Positions 6,737 through 13,011 of a DNA stretch of 15,655 nt are shown one piece after another. Numbering within the stretch: position 1 is the stretch's first letter; the number at the start of each line of letters is the position of its first letter. The translations under genes and the position numbers were made by a program. The stretch comes from Caryophanales bacterium (GTDB lineage Bacteria > Bacillota_I > Bacilli_A > RF39 > UBA660). Location: assembly GCA_016291895.1 (NCBI GenBank), contig JAEEZO010000023.1, positions 1 to 15,655 of the forward strand, written 5' to 3'. The notes beneath the pieces are model-generated. The model was not told the DNA's origin. It saw nothing but the letters and a program-made list of their open reading frames with translations, and searched no databases.

Positions 6737-7411
6737 TTAACCAATAGTATATGGTAAACCACATCTACCTACTATTTTAGCTTTATTGATTTTCCAACTA
6801 CCATTTTCTAACTTAAGAACCATTACATCATCTTCATTAGTTTCCATAATAGTATCATCCACAATCGTCATAATTGTAATACGATAACTTAATTCAATGG
6901 TATCGTTAGTACGATTTAATAATTTAAAATCACTATACATTACTTTATTACCAGTTGATTCACACTTACCATCAAAGTAATAAGAATCATTAAGTTTTAA
7001 ATAAACCGGCTTATTAGGATCTTCATTAATTAATTTATTTTCACCATAATCATAATAATTATAAAGATCATCAAGAGTTATATTACTTGTAAACAAATCA
7101 TGAATTTCAAAGAATGAATTTTCTACATAATAAGCTTCTTTATCCGAATAAGATATTTTTTCTTCTGAATCAACTAATAGATTTTCATAATAAGCTGTAT
7201 ATCCATTTAATAAACTTTCGGCAATTTCTTCACTATTATCATCTTCATTATTACTTGTAGGAACACTTAAAGGTTTTATTTTTTCTTCAACTGTTTTATC
7301 ACTAAAGATATAGAAAGTTGAGAATCCTAAAAACAAACCTACTATTAATAGTATTACTGAATATATTATAAGTTTCTTCTTGTTTTTTCTTACATTTTCA
7401 ACACTATCCAT
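6737..7411 (-). CDS. Single-pass membrane protein of unknown function
   Basis: A 224-residue protein that I cannot assign. A basic cytoplasmic tail (VRKNKKK) precedes one helix at about 14-36, and an acidic Asn/Glu/Ser-rich stretch (50-65) follows. The outer part has a helical section (66-120) and a beta-rich section (135-224), where several strands (IELSYRITIMTIV, VMVLKLENGSWKI) suggest an NTF2-like or DUF-type cystatin-fold domain; this is a guess from pattern. Its only cysteines, C150 and C217, are both outside and could form one disulfide. The start at 7409-7411 follows GGTGG. It has its own promoter and terminator and sits between hup and the D-Asp operon. Confidence 0.75.
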   Translation of the reverse strand: MDSVENVRKNKKKLIIYSVILLIVGLFLGFSTFYIFSDKTVEEKIKPLSVPTSNNEDDNSEEIAESLLNGYTAYYENLLVDSEEKISYSDKEAYYVENSFFEIHDLFTSNITLDDLYNYYDYGENKLINEDPNKPVYLKLNDSYYFDGKCESTGNKVMYSDFKLLNRTNDTIELSYRITIMTIVDDTIMETNEDDVMVLKLENGSWKINKAKIVGRCGLPYTIG

Positions 7412-7426
7412 ACTACCACCAACTAT

Positions 7427-7455
7427 ATTATATAATGATTATAAAATTTAGTAAA
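7427..7455 (-). promoter_or_regulatory. Promoter of the 224-residue membrane protein gene
   Basis: The minus strand reads TTTACT (7450-7455), a 17-base spacer and TATAAT (7427-7432). The -35 begins two bases after the T run of the hup terminator. The same TTTACT-N17-TATAAT pattern recurs before the transporter gene. Confidence 0.65.
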
Positions 7456-7456
7456 C

Positions 7457-7479
7457 AAAAAGAACCTTTAAAAGGTTCT
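7457..7479 (-). terminator. Terminator of hup
   Basis: AGAACCTT (7461-7468) pairs with AAGGTTCT (7472-7479) around a three-base loop, followed on the minus strand by TTTT. Confidence 0.85.
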
Positions 7480-7490
7480 AATTTAACAAA

Positions 7491-7763
7491 CTAATTTACA
7501 GCATCTTTTAATGCAGTTCCAGCTTTGAAAGTAACAGCCTTTCTTGCAGGAATTTTAATAGTTTCACCAGTACGTGGGTTACGAGCTTCACGAGCATTTC
7601 TCTTAGAAACTGCGAAAGTTCCGAATCCAACTAGTGGTACTCTATCTCCTTTTTTAAGAGCTTTAGTAATTGCTTCTAAAGTAGCATCTAATGCTCTAGC
7701 TGCATCAGCTTTAGTTAAACCAGCTTTTGTAGCAATTGCTTCTACTAATTCAACTTTTTTCAT
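7491..7763 (-). CDS. hup: DNA-binding protein HU
   Basis: A 90-residue histone-like nucleoid protein, the exact family length. It forms dimers that bend and compact DNA. The HU signature GFGTFAVSKRNAREARNP (47-64) is present, with the tip proline inside RNPRTGET and the C-terminal KIPARKAVTFKAG. The start at 7761-7763 follows a full AAGGAGG, the strongest Shine-Dalgarno in the window, which fits a very abundant protein. Codon use is visibly richer in GCT, GGT and CGT than its neighbours. A strong terminator follows. The upstream transporter gene has no clear terminator, so some read-through into hup is possible, but a 94-base leader region suggests its own promoter. Confidence 0.97.
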   Translation of the reverse strand: MKKVELVEAIATKAGLTKADAARALDATLEAITKALKKGDRVPLVGFGTFAVSKRNAREARNPRTGETIKIPARKAVTFKAGTALKDAVN

Positions 7764-7785
7764 TATTTGTTTCCTCCTTATTTTC

Positions 7786-7803
7786 TAAGCACGTTTATGC
7801 TTA
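7786..7803. repeat. Inverted repeat in the hup leader
   Basis: TAAGCA (7786-7791) and TGCTTA (7798-7803) flank six bases. In the hup transcript this would form a small hairpin six bases upstream of the AAGGAGG. It could stabilise the 5' end or be an operator; nothing further can be said. Confidence 0.4.
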
Positions 7804-7857
7804 CATATATAAATTAGCATATCATTTACAATAAAATCAACATTTTTACGTTTTTTT

Positions 7858-8601
7858 TTACTTTTTAGCGGTATCTTTACTGCTTTTTTGCTTATTATTA
7901 GGTCTTTTACGAGCTTTTTTCTTCTTTGGAGCCTTTAATTTTTCTTCATCAATGATCTCTTTTAATGATTTATCTTCCGTTGTTACACGCTCTATTTCAT
8001 AGAATTCTTCATTTTCTTTTAATACATAATATAAGCCATAACAAATCATTGTCATAAATACAGAAGATAATAAATGTGTATATAGTAATTTAATAATATT
8101 ATCAAAATCTAATTTATAATTAGTAACTAATAAATATATCGCACCATATAATAAAGTAAAAATAAATATACATAATATTGAACCAATACTTCTTTGTTCT
8201 TTCTCTTTAAAGTTTTCAAATAGATTAATTGTAATATAACTTAAAATACTAAAAGAAACTAAAGATGTAATAATATTTACAACATTTATTTCAAAGATAC
8301 GACTTACTTCAATAGATAAATCGGCAACAATAGATTGATTACTTAAACTAGTTGCCAATAAATAAGGCATTAGAATAAACAACTGTAAAATAAAAGCAGA
8401 TATAATCGCATGTTTTGCTGTCTTTCTACCATATAAATCAACTAACATTATTACACATAATGAAATAAGTGGATATGTAATAAAACTAACTGGAAGTACA
8501 AAACTAGCAAAGTTAGTATACTTTAAACATAATAAATTAGTTATTATTAATAATACTGATACACTACTACTAAAAAAAGTTCTTTTAAATTCTCTTGTCA
8601 T
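7858..8601 (-). CDS. VUT family (YhhQ-like) transporter, probable queuosine-precursor uptake
   Basis: A 247-residue integral membrane protein with about six helices (near 13-27, 33-54, 64-85, 105-128, 140-160, 172-194). The segment SFITYPLISLCVIMLVDLYG followed by RKTAKHAI (39-66) matches the hallmark of the VUT/YhhQ family, where a YPL motif precedes a D-x-Y-G-x-K-x-A motif. E. coli YhhQ imports the queuosine precursors preQ0 and preQ1. The C-terminal 50 residues are an unusual cytoplasmic tail, first acidic (about 197-220) and then very lysine-rich (KAPKKKKARKRP), longer than in typical family members. The start at 8599-8601 follows TAGGAG. No queuosine gene or preQ1 riboswitch was seen nearby, so the substrate is uncertain. 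It is transcribed divergently from the next gene. Confidence 0.65.
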   Translation of the reverse strand: MTREFKRTFFSSSVSVLLIITNLLCLKYTNFASFVLPVSFITYPLISLCVIMLVDLYGRKTAKHAIISAFILQLFILMPYLLATSLSNQSIVADLSIEVSRIFEINVVNIITSLVSFSILSYITINLFENFKEKEQRSIGSILCIFIFTLLYGAIYLLVTNYKLDFDNIIKLLYTHLLSSVFMTMICYGLYYVLKENEEFYEIERVTTEDKSLKEIIDEEKLKAPKKKKARKRPNNKQKSSKDTAKK

Positions 8602-8620
8602 ATAAAACTCCTATAATAAA

Positions 8621-8649
8621 ATTATATAATTAAAAAATATTAAAGTAAA
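8621..8649 (-). promoter_or_regulatory. Promoter of the VUT transporter gene
   Basis: The minus strand reads TTTACT (8644-8649), a 17-base spacer and TATAAT (8621-8626), about 20 bases before the start codon. Confidence 0.65.
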
Positions 8650-8658
8650 GAAATCTCT

Positions 8659-8688
8659 AAAAAAAGATTGAGGAATAAATCTTTTTTT
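8659..8688. terminator. Terminator-like hairpin between divergent genes
   Basis: AAAAAAAGATT (8659-8669) and AATCTTTTTTT (8678-8688) form a perfect 11-base-pair stem with an eight-base loop and T tracts both ways. It lies between two divergent promoters, where no transcript should need ending. It may insulate the two directions or be a protein-binding site. Confidence 0.5.
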
Positions 8689-8702
8689 GATAGAATAAAT
8701 TA

Positions 8703-8708
8703 TATAAT
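8703..8708 (+). promoter_or_regulatory. Possible -10 box of the small membrane protein gene
   Basis: TATAAT lies only two bases before the AAGAGGTG ribosome site, which would put the transcript start inside the Shine-Dalgarno. The -35 region is occupied by the hairpin at 8659-8688. The same arrangement recurs before the next two plus-strand genes. Confidence 0.35.
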
Positions 8709-8722
8709 AAAGAGGTGTATTT

Positions 8723-9025
8723 ATGGATATCGTAATTATATTTGTAATTTTAATAGTAGCAGCATTAGTATTTAAAAGAGTTGACAATACAATTATTGCT
8801 TTTGGCTTAATTGACGTCTTCTTAAGAATCGTTAATTTTATTGGAAATAATACAACTAAAGCTATTAATTCATTCATTAATAGATACTTACCATCTTCTA
8901 TTGAAGCTGTTATAAGAAGCCATTCTAGTGGATCTTTAGAAACAATACTTATATGGTTATACGTTTTATTAATGATGCTTTTCTGGTTCTATGTATTAAA
9001 AATGTTAATTCATAGATTACATTAG
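8723..9025 (+). CDS. Small two-helix membrane protein of unknown function
   Basis: A 100-residue protein with one hydrophobic helix at about 3-17 (IVIIFVILIVAALVF), a central stretch of about 55 residues with Asn-rich amphipathic parts (FIGNNTTKAINSFINRYLP), and a second helix at about 74-95 (ILIWLYVLLMMLFWFYVLKM). It has no cysteine, signal cleavage site or known motif that I recognise. The start at 8723 follows AGAGGTG. It is the first of three plus-strand genes, all surrounded by minus-strand genes, and is separated from the zinc-ribbon pair by its own terminator. Confidence 0.75.
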   Translation: MDIVIIFVILIVAALVFKRVDNTIIAFGLIDVFLRIVNFIGNNTTKAINSFINRYLPSSIEAVIRSHSSGSLETILIWLYVLLMMLFWFYVLKMLIHRLH

Positions 9026-9045
9026 CGAAATTATTCGCTTTTTTT
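9024..9045 (+). terminator. Terminator of the small membrane protein gene
   Basis: AGCGAA (9024-9029) pairs with TTCGCT (9034-9039) around ATTA, followed by seven T. The TAG stop (9023-9025) overlaps the stem. Confidence 0.88.
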
Positions 9046-9094
9046 ATTGATTTATTTCTACACTATGATATTATAAAATAGAGAGGTGATTATA

Positions 9095-9631
9095 ATGGTG
9101 TGTCCTAATTGTGGTAATCAAATTAATACAGTAAGTAATACATGTCCTTTCTGTAATACACCTTTACAATACGATCAAGGGGTTTCGTATGAACAATATG
9201 ATCAACAGCAACAACAAATGCAGCAACAAATGCAATATGATCAACAACAAATGCAATATGATCAAAATTATTATCAACAACCTATGCCCACATATGTACA
9301 GCAAGCACCACCAGAAATTATAAAACCTAAAAATGGAATTAACATTGGTAGTTTGATTTTTAAAATCATAGGATCATTAATTAGTTTCGCTATTCTTTGT
9401 GTTGTTATCTTGTTCTTGACAACAAGACATATGTATTGTACACAAGGTTCAAAAAAAGTGTTAGTTCTATATACCAATAGTAAACTACTTTATTGCTTAT
9501 CTACTCCTAAAGAAGAGTGTGAAGGATTCAATAATGTTAAAGATTTAGGTAATGAAAGTAATATAAGTACAATAATGGATTCTTTAAAAGAATATTACAT
9601 TAAAGAAGGCGCAGATTGTAAATTAAGATAA
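9095..9631 (+). CDS. Zinc-ribbon single-pass membrane protein, four-Cys ectodomain (paralogue 1)
   Basis: A 178-residue protein of unknown function. Domains in order: an N-terminal zinc ribbon CPNCGN...CPFCN (C3, C6, C17, C20), expected in the cytoplasm; a Gln/Tyr/Met-rich linker (about 24-78) containing a perfect tandem QQMQYDQ repeat; a membrane helix at about 86-108; and an ectodomain of about 70 residues with C115, C134, C142 and C175. The ectodomain aligns with that of the next gene, including the C-x2-GS and YT-x2-K positions. The frame opens at a GTG (9086) that is part of the Shine-Dalgarno; the ATG at 9095-9097 follows AGAGGTGAT correctly. The zinc ribbon suggests binding to a cytoplasmic partner and the cysteines suggest disulfides outside. 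No function is claimed. Confidence 0.87.
   Translation: MVCPNCGNQINTVSNTCPFCNTPLQYDQGVSYEQYDQQQQQMQQQMQYDQQQMQYDQNYYQQPMPTYVQQAPPEIIKPKNGINIGSLIFKIIGSLISFAILCVVILFLTTRHMYCTQGSKKVLVLYTNSKLLYCLSTPKEECEGFNNVKDLGNESNISTIMDSLKEYYIKEGADCKLR
9224..9265 (+). repeat. Perfect 21-base tandem repeat, two copies, in the linker
   Basis: Two identical 21-base units, 9224-9244 and 9245-9265, encode QQMQYDQ twice in frame. A degenerate partial copy precedes them (9203-9223). The identity at every codon points to recent slippage duplication in a low-complexity linker. Confidence 0.9.
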
Positions 9632-9656
9632 AAAGACTTTAATAAGTCTTTTTTTT
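9631..9656 (+). terminator. Terminator of zinc-ribbon paralogue 1
   Basis: AAAAGACTT (9631-9639) pairs with AAGTCTTTT (9644-9652) around TAAT, followed by T to 9656. It separates the two paralogues into different transcripts. Confidence 0.88.
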
Positions 9657-9677
9657 ATGAAACAATCATGTTATTCT

Positions 9678-9683
9678 TATAAT
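9678..9683 (+). promoter_or_regulatory. Possible -10 box of zinc-ribbon paralogue 2
   Basis: TATAAT directly abuts the AGAGGTGAT ribosome site. A start at the usual distance would remove the Shine-Dalgarno from the mRNA, so either the true promoter lies a little upstream or the leader is extremely short. The -35 is weak. Confidence 0.35.
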
Positions 9684-9697
9684 AGAGGTGATAGATA

Positions 9698-10192
9698 ATG
9701 TGTCCAAATTGTGGAAATCCAGTTCAACCAGGAACAGCAGTGTGTCCATATTGTAATGCAGTGTTACAACAAAATCAACCAATGCCACAACAACCTGCAA
9801 TGAACCAAGTTCCAATGCAACAACCAATGCCACAACAACCAGTAGGTCCAGTTCCCGTTCAACCAATGAATGGCCCAATGCCAATGTACAATCAACCTCC
9901 TAAAAAGAATAATACAGTTTTATTTATTGTTATAGGGGTTGTCGTTTTAATTGTTATTCTTGTTGTTGTCTTTTTATCAGGAACTAAAAAGTTAAGTTGT
10001 AAAAAAGGTAGTGAATCAATTACAATTCGTTACACTGATGACAAAATCGTTGGTTGTGCTCATATTGGTGGTACAGCAAAATGTGACTTAGATCAACTTC
10101 AAGGTCTAGCAGCACAATATGGTGTTGATAAAGTTATTGATAGTTTAAACTCTGAATTATCTAACTTAGGATATACTTGTACAAAAGGTTAA
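9698..10192 (+). CDS. Zinc-ribbon single-pass membrane protein, four-Cys ectodomain (paralogue 2)
   Basis: A 164-residue paralogue of the preceding gene. The zinc ribbon CPNCGN...CPYCN uses C2, C5, C16 and C19. The linker (about 24-68) is Gln/Pro/Met-rich, with repeated QPMPQQP-like units, rather than Gln/Tyr-rich. A very hydrophobic helix at 73-94 precedes the ectodomain with C101, C120, C129 and C161. Cysteine spacings (19, 9, 32) almost equal those of paralogue 1 (19, 8, 33). Shared positions include C-x2-GS, YT-x2-K and a DSL segment about 13-14 residues before the last cysteine. The start at 9698 follows AGAGGTGAT. The gene ends at a terminator shared with the convergent HerA gene. Function is unknown; the architecture suggests a membrane sensor or assembly factor. 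Confidence 0.87.
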   Translation: MCPNCGNPVQPGTAVCPYCNAVLQQNQPMPQQPAMNQVPMQQPMPQQPVGPVPVQPMNGPMPMYNQPPKKNNTVLFIVIGVVVLIVILVVVFLSGTKKLSCKKGSESITIRYTDDKIVGCAHIGGTAKCDLDQLQGLAAQYGVDKVIDSLNSELSNLGYTCTKG

Positions 10193-10220
10193 AAAAAAAG
10201 ACTTTTAAGTCTTTTTTTTT
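10191..10220. terminator. Bidirectional terminator between paralogue 2 and the HerA-like gene
   Basis: AAAAAAAAGACT pairs with AGTCTTTTTTTT around TTTA (about 10192-10219), with T tracts on both strands. It serves two convergent genes. Confidence 0.88.
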
Positions 10221-11970
10221 ATTTTCCAAACCATTCAGATGAAATATTACAAGAATCACTTGATGGAGGTGGATCAGGCATATCTAGTCTAATCATTATT
10301 GGTACTTTAAAGGCACTACCAAATGCTAAACATGTACCAGGTTGTAATATTTTTAATTGTTTAGCAATATCTTCTGTAATATTAGGAATCATCTTTTGAA
10401 TATATTCAATATCTTTATAATGAATTGTTCTAAAGATTATAAAATTAGAACATTGCGAAATACAAGTTTCTGATAATTCAGAAGGACGTTGAGATATTAA
10501 TCCTAAAAGAATACCATATTTACGACCTTCCTTAGTAATACGATCAAAGATATTATAACCTAATGTATTAATATCATTATCGTTTTGAACATATCTATGA
10601 GCTTCTTCAAGAAGTAAATGAATTGGGAAACTTCCCCTATCCTTTAAATCTTTTTCATAATCAAAGAACATTTTAGAGAATATTTTAACTAATGTTTTAG
10701 CAAAACGGTCATCAACATAATTAATATTAAAGTTTACAATTTGCGAATTAACACCATTTGGCATTAATAAACTTTTTATATAATTATCTCTTGTTATATA
10801 TTGATTATATTCAAAATAATGATGATAATCACCATTCGCTAGAACATGGATTCTTACACGTAAAGTATTATATTCATCATAAATATGATCACTTTTTAAA
10901 ACACCTTCAGAAACAAGAGCAAAGCTAAAAGCATCATCTAAGTCACTTAAGGAATAAGTAACATATTCATCACTTACAACATCTCTTGTATCTGGTAAAA
11001 CAAATTGATTAAAGAAAGAAATCAATAATTCCATTTCTGCAATCTTACCTGTTTTATCAATTAATAAACATTGTTTAAGATTTCTTGTATATCCAGGTTG
11101 ATATATTAACGTATCAAGATTTAATTCATTTGTTCGATATACGGCAAGAACAGAAAATACTTGGTCTCTTATTTGACTTGCAGGTCTTCCACTTAATAAT
11201 ACATCAAGAATAGCTCTTGCAATAATATCATTTTTAAAAGCTTCAACATTAGCGCCAGTACTTTTAAATAAACGAACTAAACTTAAAGCTTTTTCGATTA
11301 TTAATAATTGACTAGGTCTTTCAGCCTCTAAAAGTAAAGCTAAGTCATCAACACCTAATAACCAAGGAGGTATTCTAATTAATGAATCTTGAAATTCTAG
11401 ATTTGTTGAATAAGATGTAAAATTTAAACCTGGATGAATTCTTCCTAAGTTATTAAAAGCTTGATTATATTCACCATAAGCATCAAAGATACATAGATGC
11501 ATATCTGATGGTGGTATATCTTTATGGAAAAGATTTTGAATTAATCTTGCAACACCACATGATTTACCACTACCTGTACTACCCAAGATACTAAAATGTT
11601 GACTAAAGAATTTATTTATACTAACTCCTACTGGAATATCATGAACAGGGTTCATACCTAAATAGAAATCTTTATCATCTTGGAAATTAACAATACTAAT
11701 TACTAAAGGAATTTTATCTTTAGCCATTAAATATACTTGTGAATCAATATTTGGTCTATTAATAACACCAAATACAAACTCATTATTAATGATTTCACCA
11801 ATCATTTTGGCTTGCATATCATTACTTTTTACATTAACAACTTCAGCAACTAATAGTTTATTACCACTACTTATTACTAAATATTGGCTCATCAAATTAC
11901 CTTGGTTAATATTCTCAAGTAGTTTAATATAAACATTACTATTATCTACTTCATACACACTACCAATCAT
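10219..11970 (-). CDS. HerA-type ATPase (HAS-barrel plus DUF87 domain)
   Basis: A 583-residue hexameric FtsK/HerA-superfamily motor. The N-terminal 1-100 looks like a HAS beta-barrel. The ATPase has Walker A GSTGSGKS (130-137), followed by CIFDAYGEYNQ (160-170), Walker B HLLLEEAHRYV with E455/E456, and the HerA hallmark ITKEGRKYGILLGLISQRP (478-496) plus SQCSNFIIFR (505-514), all intact. Archaeal HerA works with the NurA nuclease in DNA end resection; many bacterial HerA proteins work with diverse effectors in phage defence. No NurA, Sir2 or DUF4297 gene is visible. The start at 11968-11970 follows AAGGTGG, 12 bases after the stop of the adenosine-deaminase-like gene, so the two are co-transcribed. 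Family assignment is firm; the role is open. Confidence 0.92.
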   Translation of the reverse strand: MIGSVYEVDNSNVYIKLLENINQGNLMSQYLVISSGNKLLVAEVVNVKSNDMQAKMIGEIINNEFVFGVINRPNIDSQVYLMAKDKIPLVISIVNFQDDKDFYLGMNPVHDIPVGVSINKFFSQHFSILGSTGSGKSCGVARLIQNLFHKDIPPSDMHLCIFDAYGEYNQAFNNLGRIHPGLNFTSYSTNLEFQDSLIRIPPWLLGVDDLALLLEAERPSQLLIIEKALSLVRLFKSTGANVEAFKNDIIARAILDVLLSGRPASQIRDQVFSVLAVYRTNELNLDTLIYQPGYTRNLKQCLLIDKTGKIAEMELLISFFNQFVLPDTRDVVSDEYVTYSLSDLDDAFSFALVSEGVLKSDHIYDEYNTLRVRIHVLANGDYHHYFEYNQYITRDNYIKSLLMPNGVNSQIVNFNINYVDDRFAKTLVKIFSKMFFDYEKDLKDRGSFPIHLLLEEAHRYVQNDNDINTLGYNIFDRITKEGRKYGILLGLISQRPSELSETCISQCSNFIIFRTIHYKDIEYIQKMIPNITEDIAKQLKILQPGTCLAFGSAFKVPIMIRLDMPDPPPSSDSCNISSEWFGK

Positions 11971-11982
11971 TAAACCACCTTC

Positions 11983-12966
11983 TTATTTAAATAACTTACT
12001 ATACTTTTCTTTATCACTTTGAGACAAAAATGAACTATTAATAGCATTAAGATTCATCTTTTTAAAATCATCAATAGTGAAATTAAATGTATCACTTAAC
12101 AATTTATATTCTTTTGATAAATTCATATTTGAAATTGTTCTACTATCAGTATTAACACATATATTAAAATCATTTTTTTCAAAGAAACTAATAGGATGTA
12201 CTTTGATATTATCAACCTCATTCATCATAACATCATTTGATGGTGATAATTCAAGAAGTATTTTTTTATAATACAAAAATCTTAATAAATCAATATCAAG
12301 AGTTGCCTTAATACCATTACTAATTCTTTTAGTATGAAGAACTAATGCATTATATAAATCTTCAGGACTTTTCCCAGCGTGAATTGTATATGGAATCTTC
12401 TCAAGAGCTGCTAACTCAAATAGTTTCATATAATCTCTTAGAGGATATTGAACATCATCTCCAAGAATATCAAGAGCACAAACACCATGATCTAAATACT
12501 TAAGAGTATATTTAAGAGTCTCAGCATTCATATATTGCGTTGCTCCTCTTAACATACACAAAATTAAATTAGTTTTTACTTTAGGATTACTATTTAATCC
12601 AGCTAAAACACTTTCGATTACTTCATCATATGTTAAACCTTTTTCTAAGTGTAGCATTGGTGTTAATCTAATTTCAGCATAAATAACATTCTCTTTAGCA
12701 AGACGATCTACTAAATCACGACTTACAAGATATAAGTTTTCTTTTGTCTGTAATAGATTATTAATAAAATCTGTTTTATTAGTAAAATCAAAACTATTAA
12801 CCTTCCCTCTAGCAATTACTTTATTCTCTACTTCTTCTCTTGATAATCCTGATAATTTCGTTAACATATCAATTGAAATAGAACCTGTTAAATGAAGATG
12901 CAATTCAACTTTAGGAAACTCTTCAAATTCATTTGCCGTAGGAAGATTATCTAATACATTCTGCAT
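11983..12966 (-). CDS. Adenosine deaminase-fold protein with degenerate catalytic site
   Basis: A 327-residue TIM-barrel metallohydrolase of the adenosine deaminase family, near normal length. The fold signatures are clear: PKVELHLHLTGS (18-29), YAEIRLTP (96-103), ALDILGDD (164-171), LELSPSND (238-245). The four zinc ligands are kept: H23, H25, H196 and D274. However, the catalytic residues are changed. HAGE is HAGK (K199 for the proton-donor Glu), RIGHG is RISNG (N217 for the catalytic His), and TDDP is TDSR (S275 for the second Asp). The D of HLDGS is T27. I checked these codons in the DNA. Ordinary deamination therefore looks lost or altered. The start at 12964-12966 follows AGGTGAT. It is the first gene of a pair with the HerA-like ATPase. 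Confidence 0.88.
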   Translation of the reverse strand: MQNVLDNLPTANEFEEFPKVELHLHLTGSISIDMLTKLSGLSREEVENKVIARGKVNSFDFTNKTDFINNLLQTKENLYLVSRDLVDRLAKENVIYAEIRLTPMLHLEKGLTYDEVIESVLAGLNSNPKVKTNLILCMLRGATQYMNAETLKYTLKYLDHGVCALDILGDDVQYPLRDYMKLFELAALEKIPYTIHAGKSPEDLYNALVLHTKRISNGIKATLDIDLLRFLYYKKILLELSPSNDVMMNEVDNIKVHPISFFEKNDFNICVNTDSRTISNMNLSKEYKLLSDTFNFTIDDFKKMNLNAINSSFLSQSDKEKYSKLFK

Positions 12967-12982
12967 ACTATCACCTATTATA

Positions 12983-13011
12983 ATTATATAATAATATATA
13001 AAAAAAGTGAA
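12983..13011 (-). promoter_or_regulatory. Promoter of the ADA-like/HerA operon
   Basis: The minus strand reads TTCACT (13006-13011), a 17-base spacer and TATAAT (12983-12988). The -35 hexamer is part of the 3' arm of the upstream terminator hairpin. Confidence 0.6.

Noticed and set aside
7525..7788. Plus-strand 87-codon frame opposite hup
   Set aside because: Antisense to a highly conserved gene; its length reflects the biased codons of hup.
8611..8877. Minus-strand 88-codon frame opposite the small membrane protein gene
   Set aside because: It runs across the divergent promoters and the hairpin; the plus-strand frame has a proper ribosome site and terminator.
9086..9094. GTG at 9086 as start of zinc-ribbon paralogue 1
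   Set aside because: This GTG is part of the AGAGGTGAT ribosome site; the ATG at 9095 also gives an N-terminus matching paralogue 2.
9203..9265. CRISPR array
   Set aside because: The repeat is a contiguous in-frame coding tandem duplication with no spacers.
9274..9477. Minus-strand 67-codon frame opposite zinc-ribbon paralogue 1
   Set aside because: Antisense to the membrane helix and ectodomain of a gene supported by its paralogue.
9666..9884. Minus-strand 72-codon frame opposite zinc-ribbon paralogue 2
   Set aside because: Composition (Val/Leu/Ala) simply mirrors the Gln/Pro linker codons; no ribosome site.
12077..12271. Plus-strand 64-codon frame opposite the ADA-like gene
   Set aside because: Antisense shadow without start signals.
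10219..12966. RADAR anti-phage system (ATPase plus adenosine deaminase)
   Set aside because: RADAR uses a different, larger ATPase and a much larger active deaminase. Here the ATPase is HerA-type and the 327-residue ADA-like protein lacks catalytic residues.
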